Notes under the pieces: generated by a model | The model's database searches: none | The model's input: the letters and a program-made list of their open reading frames with translations, nothing else | What the model was told of the DNA's origin: nothing | Shown: piece by piece, positions 1 through 7,781 of the stretch | Layout: the number at the start of each line of letters is the position of its first letter | How positions within the stretch are numbered: position 1 is the first letter of the stretch | Position numbers and translations under genes: made by a program | NCBI GenBank assembly: GCA_031265015.1 | Contig: JAISDG010000080.1 | Location: 1-19,886 of the forward strand | From: Spirochaetaceae bacterium | GTDB taxonomy: Bacteria > Spirochaetota > Spirochaetia > Treponematales > Breznakiellaceae | DNA length: 19,886 bases | Direction of reading: 5' to 3'

Positions 1-114
<114 letters not shown>

Positions 115-128
115 AAAAAGCATAGCAA

Positions 129-183
129 GGCCCGGAAAAAGTTACAATCCGCCGCAGGCGGCACGGCGGCACGCCGCCGGGCC
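129..183 (+). repeat. GC-rich nested inverted repeats upstream of leuS
   Basis: An outer 7-base arm GGCCCGG (129-135) matches CCGGGCC (177-183). Inside it lie CCGCC/GGCGG (149-153 with 157-161) and CGGCGGC/GCCGCCG (164-170 with 173-179). As RNA this would form a multi-stem structure. It sits between the end of the upstream tail and a TATAAT at 184-189. No T tract follows, so it is not a clear intrinsic terminator. It could be a dispersed palindromic repeat or a leader structure. Confidence 0.45.
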
Positions 184-189
184 TATAAT
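184..189 (+). promoter_or_regulatory. Candidate -10 box for leuS
   Basis: The bases TATAAT match the sigma-70 -10 consensus exactly and lie 79 bases before the leuS start, in otherwise GC-rich sequence. There is no good -35 box at 16-18 bases upstream, because that position is inside the GC-rich inverted repeats. A second weaker match, TATAAA at 215-220, also exists. The assignment is tentative. Confidence 0.3.
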
Positions 190-224
190 TGCCACAGCGC
201 CGCGTTCCTGGTAGTATAAAAACA

Positions 225-240
225 TCCGGCCCGGGCCGGA
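225..240 (+). repeat. 16-base perfect palindrome in the leuS leader
   Basis: TCCGGCCC at 225-232 is followed directly by its reverse complement GGGCCGGA at 233-240. It is 28 bases before the leuS start codon and just ahead of the ribosome-binding site. It could be an operator or part of an RNA hairpin. It could also be chance in GC-rich DNA, though 16 perfect bases are more than expected. Confidence 0.45.
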
Positions 241-268
241 CCACATCGTACAGGAGTTTTGAATCACC

Positions 269-2914
269 ATGGCCAAGTACCCCTTTGAAACCATAGAACC
301 CAAGTGGCAAAAATACTGGGAAGAACACAAGACCTTCAAGGCGGTGGAAGATCCCTCTATCCCCAGGGAAAAGCGCCGCTATGTATTGGATATGTTTCCC
401 TACCCTTCCGCCCAGGGCCTTCATGTGGGGCATCCCGAAGGCTATACCGCCACGGATATTTACTGCCGGTACCTGCGCATGAACGGCTTTAACGTGCTTC
501 ATCCCATGGGATTTGATTCCTTTGGGCTTCCCGCGGAAAACTATGCCATCAAGATGGGAATCCATCCCGCCAAAACCACGGCGGACAACATCAACCATTT
601 CCGGGAACAGATCAAGTCCCTGGGTTTTTCCTACGACTGGGACCGGGAGCTGGCGACATCGAACGAGGACTACTACCGGTGGACCCAGTGGATCTTTCTT
701 AAACTCTTCGAAAAGGGCCTGGCCTACGAAGCGGAAAGCCCCATCAACTGGTGCCCTTCCTGCAAGACCGGCCTTGCCAACGAGGAAGTGGTGGACGGCC
801 TCTGTGAACGCTGTAAAACCAAAGTAGTCCGCCGGCGGATCCGCCAGTGGATATTGAAGATCACCGCCTACGCGGAACGGCTGCTGGAAGATCTGGACGG
901 CCTGGACTGGCCAGAGCCGGTCAAGCAGATGCAGCGGAACTGGATAGGCCGTTCCGAAGGGGCGGACGTAAGCTTTGCCATCGACGGTTTTCCGGAGGGG
1001 CTTGAAATTTATACCACCCGGCCCGACACCCTTTTCGGGGCGACCTATATGGTTCTCTCGCCGGAACATCCCCTGGTAGGAAAGATCACCACGGCGGAAC
1101 AGAAAGACGCCGTCGCGGCCTACGTGGACGCGGCGGCAAAAAAAAGCGACCTGGAACGGACCGATCTGGCCAAGGAAAAGACCGGGGTCTTTTCCGGGGC
1201 CTACGCGGTAAATCCCGTCAACGGAAAAAAAATCCCCGTCTGGATCGCCGACTATGTCCTGATTTCCTACGGTACGGGGGCAATCATGGCGGTTCCCGCC
1301 CATGACGAGCGGGACTGGGATTTTGCCAAGGTCTTCAATCTGCCCATAGTGCAGGTCGTTTCCGCGGACAAGCCCGCGGGTCCGGCGGACTATTCCGCCG
1401 AACCCGCCGAGTGTACCACCGCCGACGGGTATGCCGTTAATTCCGGACACTTCACCGGGCTTTCCACCCGGGACGCCGTCAGGGCCGTTACCGGCTGGCT
1501 TGCCGAACAGGGCATAGGCCGAAAGGCGGTCAACTATAAACTCCGGGACTGGATCTTCAGCCGCCAGCGTTACTGGGGCGAACCCATCCCCCTGGTCCAC
1601 TGCGAACGCTGCGGTACCGTTCCCCTGGACGAAAAAGACCTGCCCCTGCCCCTGCCCGATGTCCAGTCCTACGTTCCCACGGGAACCGGTGAATCCCCCC
1701 TGGCGAATATCGGCGGGTGGGTCAACATCATCTGCCCCAAATGCGGCGGCAAAGCGCGCAGGGAAACCAACACCATGCCCCAGTGGGCGGGTTCCTGCTG
1801 GTACTACCTCCGCTACCTGGACCCCCGTAATACCAAAGCCTTTGCCGGCAGGGACAAAATCGATTACTGGGCGCCGGTGGATCTCTACGTGGGAGGGGTC
1901 GAACACGCCGTGCTCCACCTCCTCTACGCCCGGTTCTGGCACAAGGTCCTCTACGACTGCGGCTTGGTAAACACCAAAGAGCCCTTCCGGCGTCTGGTTA
2001 ACCAGGGGATGATTACGAGTTTCGCCTACCAGCGGAACGACAAAACCCTGGTTCCGACAGACCAGGTGGAAAAACAGGGAAGCCGCTTTGTGGAAAAGGC
2101 CACAAGCGAAGAGGTAACCGAGGTTATCGCCAAAATGAGCAAGAGCCTTAAAAACATCATCAACCCCGACGAGATCATCCGTGACTACGGCGCCGATTCC
2201 CTGCGGGTCTACGAAATGTTCATGGGCCCCCTGGAAGTAAGCAAGCCCTGGAGCACCGCCGGCCTTACCGGCGTATCCCGCTTTCTGGAACGGCTCTGGG
2301 CCATCGGCGAAAAAGTACAAAGGGGGGAAGCCTCCCCCCCCGCTCCGGCCGCGCGGGGCGCGTCCTCCGCTTCCCCCCTCAGCGGGGGGAGCTCCCCCCG
2401 CAACGCCCCCCCGGCAAAACCGGACATCCCGGAAGCCGTACCGGCAGATCTGCTCAGGCTGCTGCATAAAACCATCAAGAAGGTCAGCGGCGATACGGCG
2501 GCGCTCAATTTTAACACCGCCATCAGCGCCATGATGATCTATTCCAACGAGCTTATCAAACTGGCCGAAGTCCCCCCCCCGCTCTGGGAACCCCTGGTAA
2601 AGATGCTTTCCTGCTACGCCCCCCATCTGGGCGAAGAGCTTTGGGAACGGCTGGGCCGCGGGGAATCGGTAACAAAGGAAGCCTGGCCCTCCTGGGACGA
2701 AGCCCTCTGCGCGGAAAGCGAGGTAACCGTGGTGGTGCAGGTAAACGGCAAAGTCCGGGACAAGTTTACCGCCCCCGCCGGTACGGCAAAGGACGCGCTT
2801 GAAAAAGAAGCCCGCTCCCTGCCGGGCATACAGAAATGGCTCGAAGGCAAAACCATCGCCAGGGTGATCGTTGTACCGGATAAACTGGTGAACATCGTGA
2901 TCGCCGCCCAATAG
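269..2914 (+). CDS. leuS: Leucyl-tRNA synthetase
   Basis: The enzyme charges tRNA-Leu with leucine in the cytoplasm. The 881-residue product has the class Ia signature H-V-G-H (residues 52-55, in a P-Y-P-S-A-Q-G-L-H-V-G-H-P-E-G-Y context) and K-M-S-K-S at 622-626. A zinc-type C-P-S-C...C-E-R-C pair follows the first catalytic part. The CP1 editing domain, with T-T-R-P-D-T-L-F-G-A, covers roughly residues 220-420. The end has the anticodon-binding and C-terminal domains. The chosen ATG has an AGGAG about 12 bases upstream and gives the normal N-terminus. The oddity is a Pro/Ser/Ala-rich insertion at about residues 685-715, encoded by palindromic DNA, which explains why the protein is a little longer than the usual 810-870. 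The gene converges on nifB. It is a housekeeping gene with no evident link to the neighbouring cluster. Confidence 0.97.
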   Translation: MAKYPFETIEPKWQKYWEEHKTFKAVEDPSIPREKRRYVLDMFPYPSAQGLHVGHPEGYTATDIYCRYLRMNGFNVLHPMGFDSFGLPAENYAIKMGIHPAKTTADNINHFREQIKSLGFSYDWDRELATSNEDYYRWTQWIFLKLFEKGLAYEAESPINWCPSCKTGLANEEVVDGLCERCKTKVVRRRIRQWILKITAYAERLLEDLDGLDWPEPVKQMQRNWIGRSEGADVSFAIDGFPEGLEIYTTRPDTLFGATYMVLSPEHPLVGKITTAEQKDAVAAYVDAAAKKSDLERTDLAKEKTGVFSGAYAVNPVNGKKIPVWIADYVLISYGTGAIMAVPAHDERDWDFAKVFNLPIVQVVSADKPAGPADYSAEPAECTTADGYAVNSGHFTGLSTRDAVRAVTGWLAEQGIGRKAVNYKLRDWIFSRQRYWGEPIPLVHCERCGTVPLDEKDLPLPLPDVQSYVPTGTGESPLANIGGWVNIICPKCGGKARRETNTMPQWAGSCWYYLRYLDPRNTKAFAGRDKIDYWAPVDLYVGGVEHAVLHLLYARFWHKVLYDCGLVNTKEPFRRLVNQGMITSFAYQRNDKTLVPTDQVEKQGSRFVEKATSEEVTEVIAKMSKSLKNIINPDEIIRDYGADSLRVYEMFMGPLEVSKPWSTAGLTGVSRFLERLWAIGEKVQRGEASPPAPAARGASSASPLSGGSSPRNAPPAKPDIPEAVPADLLRLLHKTIKKVSGDTAALNFNTAISAMMIYSNELIKLAEVPPPLWEPLVKMLSCYAPHLGEELWERLGRGESVTKEAWPSWDEALCAESEVTVVVQVNGKVRDKFTAPAGTAKDALEKEARSLPGIQKWLEGKTIARVIVVPDKLVNIVIAAQ
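2321..2413 (+). repeat. GC-rich palindromic insertion inside leuS
   Basis: An 11-base arm AGGGGGGAAGC (2321-2331) matches GCTTCCCCCCT (2369-2379). Directly after it is a 20-base perfect palindrome, GCGGGGGGAG/CTCCCCCCGC (2382-2401). The block stays in frame and encodes a low-complexity Pro/Ala/Ser/Gly linker between the K-M-S-K-S domain and the anticodon-binding helices, a surface position that can tolerate an insert. This looks like a mobile palindromic element that landed in a coding region. Confidence 0.6.
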
Positions 2915-2965
2915 TTCCCGCGGCGTTCCATTTGGTTCCCGCGGCGATGATCACCGCCCAATAGT
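2898..2965. repeat. Short duplication of the leuS 3' end at the leuS/nifB junction
   Basis: TGATCGCCGCCCAATAGT at 2898-2915 recurs as TGATCACCGCCCAATAGT at 2948-2965, with 17 of 18 bases identical at an offset of exactly 50. A second exact 12-base repeat, GTTCCCGCGGCG, is at 2914-2925 and 2935-2946. The first copy carries the leuS stop codon and the second carries the nifB stop codon on the other strand. The whole 36-base gap between the two genes is therefore made of repeat copies. No intrinsic terminator with a T tract is visible. Confidence 0.65.
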
Positions 2966-4258
2966 CCCGGCGGCCTTCCGTACGGCTTCCTCTATATAGT
3001 CGTAGGCAAGGAAAACCCGGATGCCCTTTTCGGCAAGCTCCATGCGGGGAACCTCGCCGATCCGCATAACCAGAACCGCGGAACAGCCGGCAACGGCGCT
3101 GATGATCCTTTCAATTTTACCGGTATGGGATCCGCAGTTATCCCGGAAGGAAACTTCGCCCGCCGGCCGGCCCGGTTCCGGCGGATGGCAGTACCGGGGA
3201 ACGGCGCGTTTTTCCACAAACCGGATTTTACCGCCGGTATACTCATAAATGAAAAAGACGGAAACATGTCCGAAATGTTCGTCAACCATAACGCCGGTTT
3301 TTGACGCCACCGCAAAAAACAGGGTCCCTTTTTTTTGAGAGAAACCCGCAGCCGCGGCATCTTCCTTTGCGTCCTTCGTATGTGCGGCAATGTCCGTATT
3401 TCCGGGAGCCGGGCTTTCCGCAAAGAGGTACGACATATCGTTGTCCAGCGGCCCGGCGGCATCGGATCGGCACTGGCGGCAGTGATACATCTGGGGAAGT
3501 ATCGCTTCACAGGTTTTGCGGATTTTATCAAGTTCTTCACGGCTTACCATGGGCAGTGTTTCAAAAAGCGTATGCCTAACCGGAATTAACTGCATGATAT
3601 TGGTCAGCAAGGCTCCGGCGTCTTTGACCTTTTGAACCAGCCGCGGTATTTGTCCGTCGTTCAAACCCCTGATTAACACGATGTTTACCTTGCACGCCAG
3701 GCCCAGTCCGGCAGCTTTTTGTATGCCCTCAATCTGGTTGTGAAGGAGTATTTCCGCGGCTTCTTCGCGGATATACCGCTTTCCCTCATAATCAATATAC
3801 CGGTAAATCCTTTTTGCCGTTTCCGCATCAGCGGCGTTTACCGTAACGGTTATATGCGACACTCCGGCGTTCCTTAAATCCTCCGCATAACGGGGAAGCA
3901 AAAGCCCGTTTGTCGAAATACAAAACAAAACCTCCGCGTCTTCACCGCGTATAAGGCGCAGGGTTTCGATGGTCCGCTCAATGTTCGCCAGGGCGTCTCC
4001 GGGCCCCGCAATGCCCGCCACGGTTATACACGGCGTTTTCTCTTTGATAAGCCTGTAGCGTTCAAGGGCCTCCGCCGGGTTGATTACTTTTGAAGTAACC
4101 CCGGGACGGCTTTCGTTAACGCAGTCAAAAGACCTCCGGCAATAATTACACTGCATATTACACGCGGGGGCAACAGGCAGATGGATCCTCCCATAGCCTT
4201 TGCCGCATGATCCTTCGGCAAAACAGGGATGTCCGGCGGTTTTCCGGTCATACTTCAT
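2951..4258 (-). CDS. nifB: NifB-type radical SAM cofactor maturase
   Basis: NifB fuses two 4Fe-4S clusters with a SAM-derived carbide to make the 8Fe-9S-C precursor of nitrogenase cofactors. The 435-residue protein has H10-P-C12, the radical-SAM motif C33-N-M-Q-C37-N-Y-C40, the NifB hallmark F-D-C-V-N-E-S-R-P-G-V-T-S, G-I-A-G-P-G-D-A-L-A-N, and the late C-R-Q-C-R-S-D-A pair. The last 100 or so residues form a NifX/NafY-like domain (V-D-E-H-F-G-H). A longer open frame exists, but this ATG has AGAGGT just upstream and starts at the conserved region. It overlaps the preceding UroD-like gene by 11 bases and is the last gene of the run. Its presence implies that the NifDK-like enzyme here carries a NifB-derived cluster, unlike BchNB or CfbD. 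It corresponds to MarB if the system is Mar-like. Confidence 0.93.
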   Translation of the reverse strand: MKYDRKTAGHPCFAEGSCGKGYGRIHLPVAPACNMQCNYCRRSFDCVNESRPGVTSKVINPAEALERYRLIKEKTPCITVAGIAGPGDALANIERTIETLRLIRGEDAEVLFCISTNGLLLPRYAEDLRNAGVSHITVTVNAADAETAKRIYRYIDYEGKRYIREEAAEILLHNQIEGIQKAAGLGLACKVNIVLIRGLNDGQIPRLVQKVKDAGALLTNIMQLIPVRHTLFETLPMVSREELDKIRKTCEAILPQMYHCRQCRSDAAGPLDNDMSYLFAESPAPGNTDIAAHTKDAKEDAAAAGFSQKKGTLFFAVASKTGVMVDEHFGHVSVFFIYEYTGGKIRFVEKRAVPRYCHPPEPGRPAGEVSFRDNCGSHTGKIERIISAVAGCSAVLVMRIGEVPRMELAEKGIRVFLAYDYIEEAVRKAAGTIGR

Positions 4259-5057
4259 GCCGCTGACCTCTGCCGTTTTGTATATCCAAAGCGATAATCC
4301 TGCCGGTATTCCCGGCATAAATGCACTGATGCCCGGCAAGCAGGACATGATCCTTCCGGCTGTTTTTATTGTAACTGTCGATCACTTCGACATAGGTTTC
4401 ATGGCTGTATTCAACATGCAGGATGCTTGCCGTAACCAGCTTTAATTCTTCAAGGGCAAGAGAATTATAGGGACATAAATGCATGACGCCGGCCTGTTCT
4501 TTCCGGTCCAGGATTACCCCAAGCAGGGCAACAAGATAATGCGCGGCGAACTCGGCATACCGTTCTTTTCCCAGGCTCTTCATGTCCGCATAGGGGTCGG
4601 CAAGGGACAGTATTGTTACCCCCTTTTGCAGCGCCTTAACCATATAGGATGAAAGCCCCCGGGTAATGGTATCAAGGGCGGCATGTATTTCCTTTTTGTT
4701 TTTTCGAAGCCAGCGGTAAAACAACGCGGGCTCCACCAGGGAAGCCAGAATGGAATAGGGGCCGTTAACTTTAAGCAGCGCCGTTTTATCCCGCGGCGCC
4801 GCTTCTATCGCTTCAAGAACCGCTTTCACCGCCGCCGTTTCGTCCAGCATGGGAAGCGCGGTAAGCATTACCGGTTCTGTCCACACATAGCCGGTAACGG
4901 GAAAACCGTTTTTTGTGATTCCTGTTTCCGCGCCGAAGGCCGCCGCTTCGGTAATAAAATTTTCGGGAAACGCCGCAATAACTCCCCCGGACAGAACGGC
5001 AGACAGGGGATCTCCTTTCCCGCTGAGATGTCCCAGACAATAGGCGTTCATATCCAT
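4248..5057 (-). CDS. Short UroD-superfamily methyltransferase-like protein (c)
   Basis: The protein has 269 residues and belongs to the uroporphyrinogen decarboxylase superfamily in its corrinoid methyltransferase branch (MtaA/MtbA/MtsA type). Recognisable parts are the L-L-K-V-N-G-P-Y-S-I-L-A strand near residue 100, the S-L-A-D-P-Y core near 151-156, and a possible zinc triad H193-x-C195...C245 (M-H-L-C and G-H-Q-C-I). It is about 70 residues shorter than its two paralogues in this operon. The usual G-x-x-x-x-T-P stretch after the last cysteine is not kept, so it may have a different or specialised role. It starts nine bases after the RACo-like gene and overlaps nifB. A heme-pathway role is unlikely. 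I infer methyl transfer to or from the corrinoid protein, and the substrate is unknown. Confidence 0.7.
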   Translation of the reverse strand: MDMNAYCLGHLSGKGDPLSAVLSGGVIAAFPENFITEAAAFGAETGITKNGFPVTGYVWTEPVMLTALPMLDETAAVKAVLEAIEAAPRDKTALLKVNGPYSILASLVEPALFYRWLRKNKKEIHAALDTITRGLSSYMVKALQKGVTILSLADPYADMKSLGKERYAEFAAHYLVALLGVILDRKEQAGVMHLCPYNSLALEELKLVTASILHVEYSHETYVEVIDSYNKNSRKDHVLLAGHQCIYAGNTGRIIALDIQNGRGQRHEV

Positions 5058-5066
5058 ACATCCGTC

Positions 5067-6749
5067 CTAAAAAGCCATGTGCTTAACAAAGACGCGGTCA
5101 AAATTTTCATGCTTTGCAAGCTCAACGGTATCGATCCGCTTTACCAGGTTCTGCATGCTGTCCGTAAAACCGCTGTTCAACAGAAAAGCCACAGCGCCCG
5201 ATAAAGACGTATTGCCGGAAAAATATATCCTGCCGGCAAATTCTTCCGGCAATAAACCAATGGCAAGCAGGCTTTGTTCCTTCAGGTGATACCCAAAGGA
5301 ACCGGCTATTTCCACCGCAGTAATGTCCCGGGGGCTTAGGTTAAAATGGGCAAGAAGCAATTCTATGCCCGTCCGGATCGCGCTTTTCGCGAGCTGTATC
5401 TGCCTGATATCCTTTTGGGCAAGGAAAACATCACGGGTAATAAAAAAGGCTTTTTTTCCGTCCTTGTCCCTCATGCGGCCTTTAAGTTCCCCGGCATAAG
5501 CGCCGTTTTCCGGCTGAACAAAACGTCCGTTAGCCGCAATGACGCCCGCGGCGGTCAGTTCCGCGGCGATGTCAAGAAGGCCGCTTCCGCATATTCCCGA
5601 AGCTTCCGCTCCGTCTATGACCGTAAACGAAACTTCCCCCCCGTGTATTGAAAAAGAATCTACCGCTCCCCGGCCTGCCCTCATTCCGCAGCTGATGTTC
5701 ATTCCCTCAAAGGCGGGGCCCGCGGCGGTGGAAGAAGCGGCGATTTTTCCCCCGGCGGCCAGGACCATTTCGCCGTTAGTACCGATGTCGATAAAAAGAA
5801 CCCGCCCTTCAGCCCTGTCCAGCCGGGATACGAGAATGCCGGAGCTAATATCCGCGCCGACATAGGCGGAAATAACCGGCGGCAGATAGACAAGCCCGAA
5901 GGGCGATACGGCAATGCCCAGCTCCCGCGCTGGTATGTACATGTTCCCTGAAATTGCGGGAGTATAGGGGTACTGCCCCAGCGGATGGGGATTTGTTTTT
6001 GTGGCCAGATGGAGCATGGCGGTATTGCCGCTGAACACTATTTCATAAATATGCGCCCTGCTGATTTTTACCCGGGAGGTCATCGTTTCTATCATTTTGT
6101 TAAGACAATCGATAAAAACGGTAAAAAGGGTCTGCAGGCCCTCATCCTTTGACGCAAAATGTATGCGGGAAAGGACATCCTGGGCATAGGCCGTCTGGGG
6201 ATTCAATTCGCTTGCCACATCCATCTGCTCACCGCTTTGTACGTCAATCAGGGCGGCAGCCAGCGTCGTGGTTCCAATGTCAAGGGCAATAGCATAGACA
6301 GCTTTGGAAGTATCTCCTTTTTCAGTGCCGATTACAGCTTCCCCGGCGTACACTTCCGTTCCGGTTATGCCGTGCTCCGTTTTTAGTTTTTTGCGAATAT
6401 ACGGCCTGCGATCATATTCAAAGCTTCTGCCCTGAACCAGTATCCTCATCGAGTTGTTTTCGTCTGCGTAATCCTTTGTTTCTACTTCTATATCGCCGGT
6501 GATGATTGACTGGCACGCCAGAACACAGCCTTCTTTTTGTTCACCTTCCGGTATTACATGCGTTGTTACAAGGGTTGTGACGTGGCCCCTGTGTTGGGGA
6601 CGGATTTTGACCCTGCATTTACCGCAGCTTCCTGCCGCGTTACAGGGAGACTCGATAATAACGCCGGCCTGCCTGGCGGCCTCGAGAATGGTGACGCCTT
6701 CCGTAATCTGTACGGATTTTTTCTCCCGGACAAAAACAACACGCGGCAC
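5067..6749 (-). CDS. RACo-like ATP-dependent reductive activator of corrinoid protein
   Basis: The 560-residue protein has an N-terminal 2Fe-2S ferredoxin domain (C36-N-A-A-G-S-C42-G-K-C45 and C79) followed by an ASKHA-fold ATPase of the DUF4445 family. That part includes A-L-D-I-G-T-T-T, F-I-D-I-G-T-N-G-E, G-P-A-F-E-G and G-I-C-G-S-G-L-L-D. Family members use ATP hydrolysis to drive an electron from the iron-sulfur cluster into inactive Co(II) corrinoid, restoring Co(I). The start is a GTG with an AAGGGG upstream, three bases after the stop of the methyltransferase-b gene. It lies two genes after the corrinoid protein, its expected client. It is somewhat shorter than typical RACo (about 630). 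The domain order is the usual one, and I am confident of the family. Confidence 0.88.
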   Translation of the reverse strand: MPRVVFVREKKSVQITEGVTILEAARQAGVIIESPCNAAGSCGKCRVKIRPQHRGHVTTLVTTHVIPEGEQKEGCVLACQSIITGDIEVETKDYADENNSMRILVQGRSFEYDRRPYIRKKLKTEHGITGTEVYAGEAVIGTEKGDTSKAVYAIALDIGTTTLAAALIDVQSGEQMDVASELNPQTAYAQDVLSRIHFASKDEGLQTLFTVFIDCLNKMIETMTSRVKISRAHIYEIVFSGNTAMLHLATKTNPHPLGQYPYTPAISGNMYIPARELGIAVSPFGLVYLPPVISAYVGADISSGILVSRLDRAEGRVLFIDIGTNGEMVLAAGGKIAASSTAAGPAFEGMNISCGMRAGRGAVDSFSIHGGEVSFTVIDGAEASGICGSGLLDIAAELTAAGVIAANGRFVQPENGAYAGELKGRMRDKDGKKAFFITRDVFLAQKDIRQIQLAKSAIRTGIELLLAHFNLSPRDITAVEIAGSFGYHLKEQSLLAIGLLPEEFAGRIYFSGNTSLSGAVAFLLNSGFTDSMQNLVKRIDTVELAKHENFDRVFVKHMAF

Positions 6750-6752
6750 GGT

Positions 6753-7781
6753 TTACGCCCCTTCTTTTACCTGGCTGGTAAAGGCCCTGATATTGGAAAG
6801 GGGCGTAGAGGTCGAAAGGCCGCAGGCCGGCGCCAGGATATTAATTTTTTGTTCCACGAGGTGTCTTGCCGCGGCAAAAATTTTTTCCGGGCCGCTGAAT
6901 TCCAGCATATAGGTACTCAAATTCCCCATGGTGGTAAGGGCCGGAAATTCCTCTTTTAATTTATGCAGGCTTACCATGGCGTCAACGCTGACAGCCTTTC
7001 CCTGTAGCGCCGCCAGATGTTTTTTCACCGTCTTTACATCGCCGCAAATATGTACGATGACCGGAACTCCCATCCTGTGTACTTCCTGTACAATCTTGTT
7101 TATGTACGGAAGGGCAAATTCCTGAAACAACAGGGGGCCAAGGATCTCGCCGGTAGCGGTGGGGTCGGCTATTGATACGGCGGCGGCGCCGTTTTCCGCC
7201 ATAAGACGCGCGTATTCGACGATCTGTTCCGTAACGTAGTTGATCACCCTGTGGGCCGCCGTATTCTTTTTGCGGAGTTCCTTAAGGAATGTTATCGGAT
7301 CAACCAGGGAAGCGCTTAAAGTAACGGGACCGGTAATGCTGCCGATAACAGGAATATCGGGGTGCTTTTTTGACAGGGAACTTACCGCCCCGATAACCGC
7401 CTCCGCCCGTTTGTTTTTCAGTATTGCCCCTTTTGACAAAAACCGTACCGCTTCAACCGAGGAAAAAGGTTCCCGGGCTATCTTGGGTTCGCATTTGAGC
7501 GATCCAAAATTTATATCGCTGCCAAGCGCCTCGGCTTCTATGGTCATACAAAAGGGAAGGCCGAAATTTTCAAAGCCCGTCTGTTCCGACACGTCCCGGG
7601 CCAGGTTTTCCATCAGGCCGGCGGCATGATGGGCTTCGGGCAGGGTGTGTCCGGTTTTCCGCATAACGTCAACAATTGCCGCGTTCATCATGCCGCCGGG
7701 GCATATTACCGGCGGCCGTTCCGTACCCCGGCCGCTCAAAGAGCGCAGCAGCCGTTCTTTGGGGGAAAAAACATCTGTCAT
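6753..7781 (-). CDS. MtaA/MtbA-like zinc methyltransferase, UroD superfamily (b)
   Basis: Proteins of this kind move a methyl group between a corrinoid protein and a thiol, using a zinc-bound thiolate. The 342-residue product has the zinc ligands H244-I-C246 and C320 in the classic contexts V-H-I-C-G-D and A-C-G-L-S-T-S-T-P-L-S-N-I. It also has G-S-I-T-G-P-V-T-L near residue 150 and S-I-A-D-P-T-A-T-G near 203-211. Of the three paralogues it is closest to MtaA/MtbA. It overlaps the upstream corrinoid protein by four bases (ATGA), a sign of coupled translation and of direct partnership. In methanogens the relative MtsA demethylates methylthiols with its corrinoid partner. Here the acceptor could be a thiol or another carrier. 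No pterin-binding (MeTr-type) methyltransferase is in the window. Confidence 0.85.
   Translation of the reverse strand: MTDVFSPKERLLRSLSGRGTERPPVICPGGMMNAAIVDVMRKTGHTLPEAHHAAGLMENLARDVSEQTGFENFGLPFCMTIEAEALGSDINFGSLKCEPKIAREPFSSVEAVRFLSKGAILKNKRAEAVIGAVSSLSKKHPDIPVIGSITGPVTLSASLVDPITFLKELRKKNTAAHRVINYVTEQIVEYARLMAENGAAAVSIADPTATGEILGPLLFQEFALPYINKIVQEVHRMGVPVIVHICGDVKTVKKHLAALQGKAVSVDAMVSLHKLKEEFPALTTMGNLSTYMLEFSGPEKIFAAARHLVEQKINILAPACGLSTSTPLSNIRAFTSQVKEGA

Noticed and set aside
4259..4348. A longer nifB with 30 more N-terminal residues
   Set aside because: The extra residues lie in the overlapping UroD-c gene and match no NifB N-terminus. The ATG at 4258 has a ribosome-binding site and begins just before the conserved H-P-C.
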